A DNA stretch of 35,220 nt. It comes from JBBQUP01 sp038212305. GTDB taxonomy: Bacteria > Bacteroidota > Bacteroidia > Bacteroidales > Marinilabiliaceae. Positions 33,787-35,220 of the stretch are shown here, one piece after another. Position 1 is the stretch's first letter, and every line of letters begins with the position of its first letter. The notes under the pieces are model-generated. The model was not told the origin of the DNA and did not search any database. It saw only the letters and a program-made list of their open reading frames with translations. The position numbers and the translations under genes were made by a program. Location: positions 1 to 35,220 of the forward strand of contig JBBQUP010000025.1 in NCBI GenBank assembly GCA_038212305.1. The letters run 5' to 3'.

Positions 33787-34779
33787 ATGAAGTATGAGTG
33801 CTTGAAAATTAAGTTTATCTTATTTTTAGTTTTTTGGATATTAGCATTATTTACCAATGTGTTATATTCACAAAACGAACCGCTCTATACTCAATTTTTG
33901 AATAATCATATCACAACAAATCCTGCTTATACTGGGACTCGTAATACTTTAGCGGTTGATTTAACAACGCGAAAACAATGGTTCGGAGTTGATAATTCTC
34001 CTACAACTCAGCTTTTAACGCTTCATGCACCTATTAATAAAACACGCGTGTCATTAGGCGGTGCCATATCAACCGATTGGGTTGGATTAGAGAGAGTTAG
34101 CCAGGCCTTGTTTTCATATTCATATTTGGTTCGCATCAATGTAGGTATGTTTCTTTCACTAGGGTTAAATGCCGGGGTTAATAATTATCATTTTAATTAT
34201 TCAGGTATTAAGTTAATCGATTTAGGGGATCAGTTTTTTGAAGCAAAAAGGGCTGATGAATTTAAACCATTGGTTGGGGTTGGGGCGATTTTGTTTACTC
34301 GCAAATTTCGGATTTGCCTATCGGCTCCCCAAGTATTAACTGATAATTTACTCGGTAACGAGAGTGGAATATTCGCACAAGCAACCGCTCATTATTATGC
34401 ATCGGCAGATTACAACTTTGTGTTCAACAAAAAAAATGCCATGCGTCTTTCTACTTTTTCACGAATTCCTGTGCATGGTCCCTTTATGACGGATTATTGT
34501 GCACTCTATGATTATAAAAACATGTTGGGTTTAGGATTTGTTTACAGATCAAATAGCACAATGGCATCGATTCTTAATTTTCAGGTGAACAAAAACATCG
34601 AAGTGTGTTATTCATATGATTTCCCGCTTAAAAACAATGGTTCATTTAAACAAGGGAGTCATGAATTAACCTTAAAGTACGATATCTATAAGTTCTACCG
34701 TAGAAATAAGTATCGTATTTTCAATAAGAAAAAAACTGAAGAAGAACCTCAAACACTACGATCTATTCGATATTTTTAA
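33787..34779 (+). CDS. PorP/SprF family type IX secretion protein (2)
   Basis: A 330-residue outer-membrane barrel with a signal peptide (about 1-28, ending VLYSQ). The family start is textbook: LYTQFLNNHITTNPAYTGTRN, then RKQWFGVDNSPTTQLLTLHAP. It is clearly diverged from the copy at 31681 and lacks that copy's Cys-rich tail. Only 10 nt separate it from the preceding cargo gene, supporting translation coupling and a dedicated partnership. No clear terminator follows before the palindromic repeat at 34831. Confidence 0.94.
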   Translation: MKYECLKIKFILFLVFWILALFTNVLYSQNEPLYTQFLNNHITTNPAYTGTRNTLAVDLTTRKQWFGVDNSPTTQLLTLHAPINKTRVSLGGAISTDWVGLERVSQALFSYSYLVRINVGMFLSLGLNAGVNNYHFNYSGIKLIDLGDQFFEAKRADEFKPLVGVGAILFTRKFRICLSAPQVLTDNLLGNESGIFAQATAHYYASADYNFVFNKKNAMRLSTFSRIPVHGPFMTDYCALYDYKNMLGLGFVYRSNSTMASILNFQVNKNIEVCYSYDFPLKNNGSFKQGSHELTLKYDIYKFYRRNKYRIFNKKKTEEEPQTLRSIRYF

Positions 34780-34830
34780 TCTGTATTTGCAGTTTAAAGG
34801 TTACTTAAAGTCTGCTAAAAAATTTATTAT

Positions 34831-34995
34831 CTAATTTTCCCGTAGGGAATTAATATCAATAGAGAATCATGTACGATTGATTATTTTGCCCGTAGGGCAT
34901 TAACATTTATGCATTTAGGTTAATTCCCCTACGGGGAACAAATTATCTCAGCATTAATTCTCTATTGATATTTATCCCCTGACGGGGAATTTAAA
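34831..34995. repeat. Compound palindromic repeat (four CCCGTAGGG-type hairpins)
   Basis: Four short palindromes lie at 34837-34849 (TTCCCGTAGGGAA), 34887-34899 (TGCCCGTAGGGCA), 34924-34938 (TTCCCCTACGGGGAA) and 34975-34988 (TCCCCTGACGGGGA). The first two are in one orientation and the last two inverted. ATATCAATAGAGAAT (34853-34867) has its exact complement at 34957-34971, and ATTAAC/GTTAAT pair inside, so the whole block can fold as one long imperfect hairpin. It resembles REP/BIME-like or MITE elements. The remainder of the gap to 35161 shows nothing else apart from a promoter candidate. Confidence 0.75.
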
Positions 34996-35127
34996 ATGTA
35001 ATAAGTCAATGGGTTATGTAATATTTTCTCATTTCCCTTGCATTTGGCATCTATAAAAATCAAGTTATTTAATTGTAATCTCAGACATCCAAGACCTATG
35101 CCTGATAATCAATATTTAACAGAACAA

Positions 35128-35156
35128 TTGCCGTAAAGTAATAATCCTTACCTTAG
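35128..35156 (+). promoter_or_regulatory. Candidate promoter of the terminal ORF
   Basis: TTG (35128-35130), an 18-nt spacer and TACCTTAG (35149-35156, one mismatch to TAnnTTTG). The box is 5 nt from the ATG at 35162, so a transcript from it would be leaderless or nearly so. Confidence 0.3.
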
Positions 35157-35161
35157 CGGTC

Positions 35162-35220
35162 ATGGGACAACTATTACTACCAATATTTCCAAGCGATACC
35201 CGAATGATCACTCTGACACT
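35162..35220 (+). CDS. 5' end of an ORF leaving the window, possibly transposase-like
   Basis: An ATG at 35162 opens 19 codons to the window edge: MGQLLLPIFPSDTRMITLT. The LLPIFP start recalls, from memory only, the N terminus of a helix-turn-helix transposase-like family common in Bacteroidota. Too little is present to be sure. A compound palindromic repeat lies about 170 nt upstream, which would fit a mobile element. Confidence 0.4.
   Translation, partial: MGQLLLPIFPSDTRMITLT

Noticed and set aside
34837..34988. CRISPR-like array
   Set aside because: Only four units, alternating in orientation, with unequal spacing and homologous spacers. This is a palindromic repeat, not a CRISPR.

Overview
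The window comes from a Bacteroidota chromosome, probably a gliding or T9SS-equipped lineage near Bacteroidales/Marinilabiliales. The evidence is low GC, TAnnTTTG-type promoter boxes instead of sigma70 -10/-35 boxes, the rsfS-ftsH-LUD-cdsA-psd gene order, TonB receptors with FecI/FecR control, and type IX secretion cargo paired with PorP/SprF proteins. No phage, CRISPR array or complete insertion sequence is visible. The taxon below phylum is inference.

Layout. 1-573: the 3' end of a plus-strand ORF and a minus-strand tRNA-Pro(GGG) with its own promoter and terminator. 574-5202 (minus): rsfS, ftsH, a LUD-domain gene, cdsA and psd, a housekeeping block joining ribosome silencing, membrane proteolysis and phosphatidylethanolamine synthesis. 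5238-7855: birA (plus) convergent with an SRPBCC gene, then pyrE (minus) and a NUDIX gene (plus) whose starts are about 7 nt apart. 7926-10522 (minus): a small His/Cys-rich membrane protein and a TonB receptor, a likely metal-uptake pair. 10648-13101: priA. 13346-17008 (plus): a PLP-aminotransferase-like protein lacking catalytic residues, a GT-B glycosyltransferase, and a fused PlsC/OlsB-type acyltransferase resembling OlsF. 17085-18086: trxB. 18193-24009 (minus): ECF sigma, an unlisted 54-codon acidic ORF, FecR, a STN-type TonB receptor and a DUF4249 lipoprotein. 24303-26590: a two-gene NatAB-like ABC transporter. 27013-34779 (plus): two successive cassettes, each a T9SS type-B cargo protein followed by a PorP/SprF protein. 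34831-34995: a compound palindromic repeat, followed by the start of an ORF leaving the window.

How it works together. The sigma/FecR pair probably senses occupancy of the STN receptor and drives receptor expression; a terminator after fecR separates the regulators from the receptor. The cargo/PorP cassettes look like surface-protein delivery units of the SprB/SprF kind. The most unusual items are the acidic small ORF with no Lys, Arg or Asp between sigma and fecR, the aminotransferase pseudoenzyme, a 60-nt repeat found in two unrelated intergenic gaps, the terminal compound palindrome, and the back-to-back pyrE/NUDIX starts with a possibly leaderless pyrE promoter.
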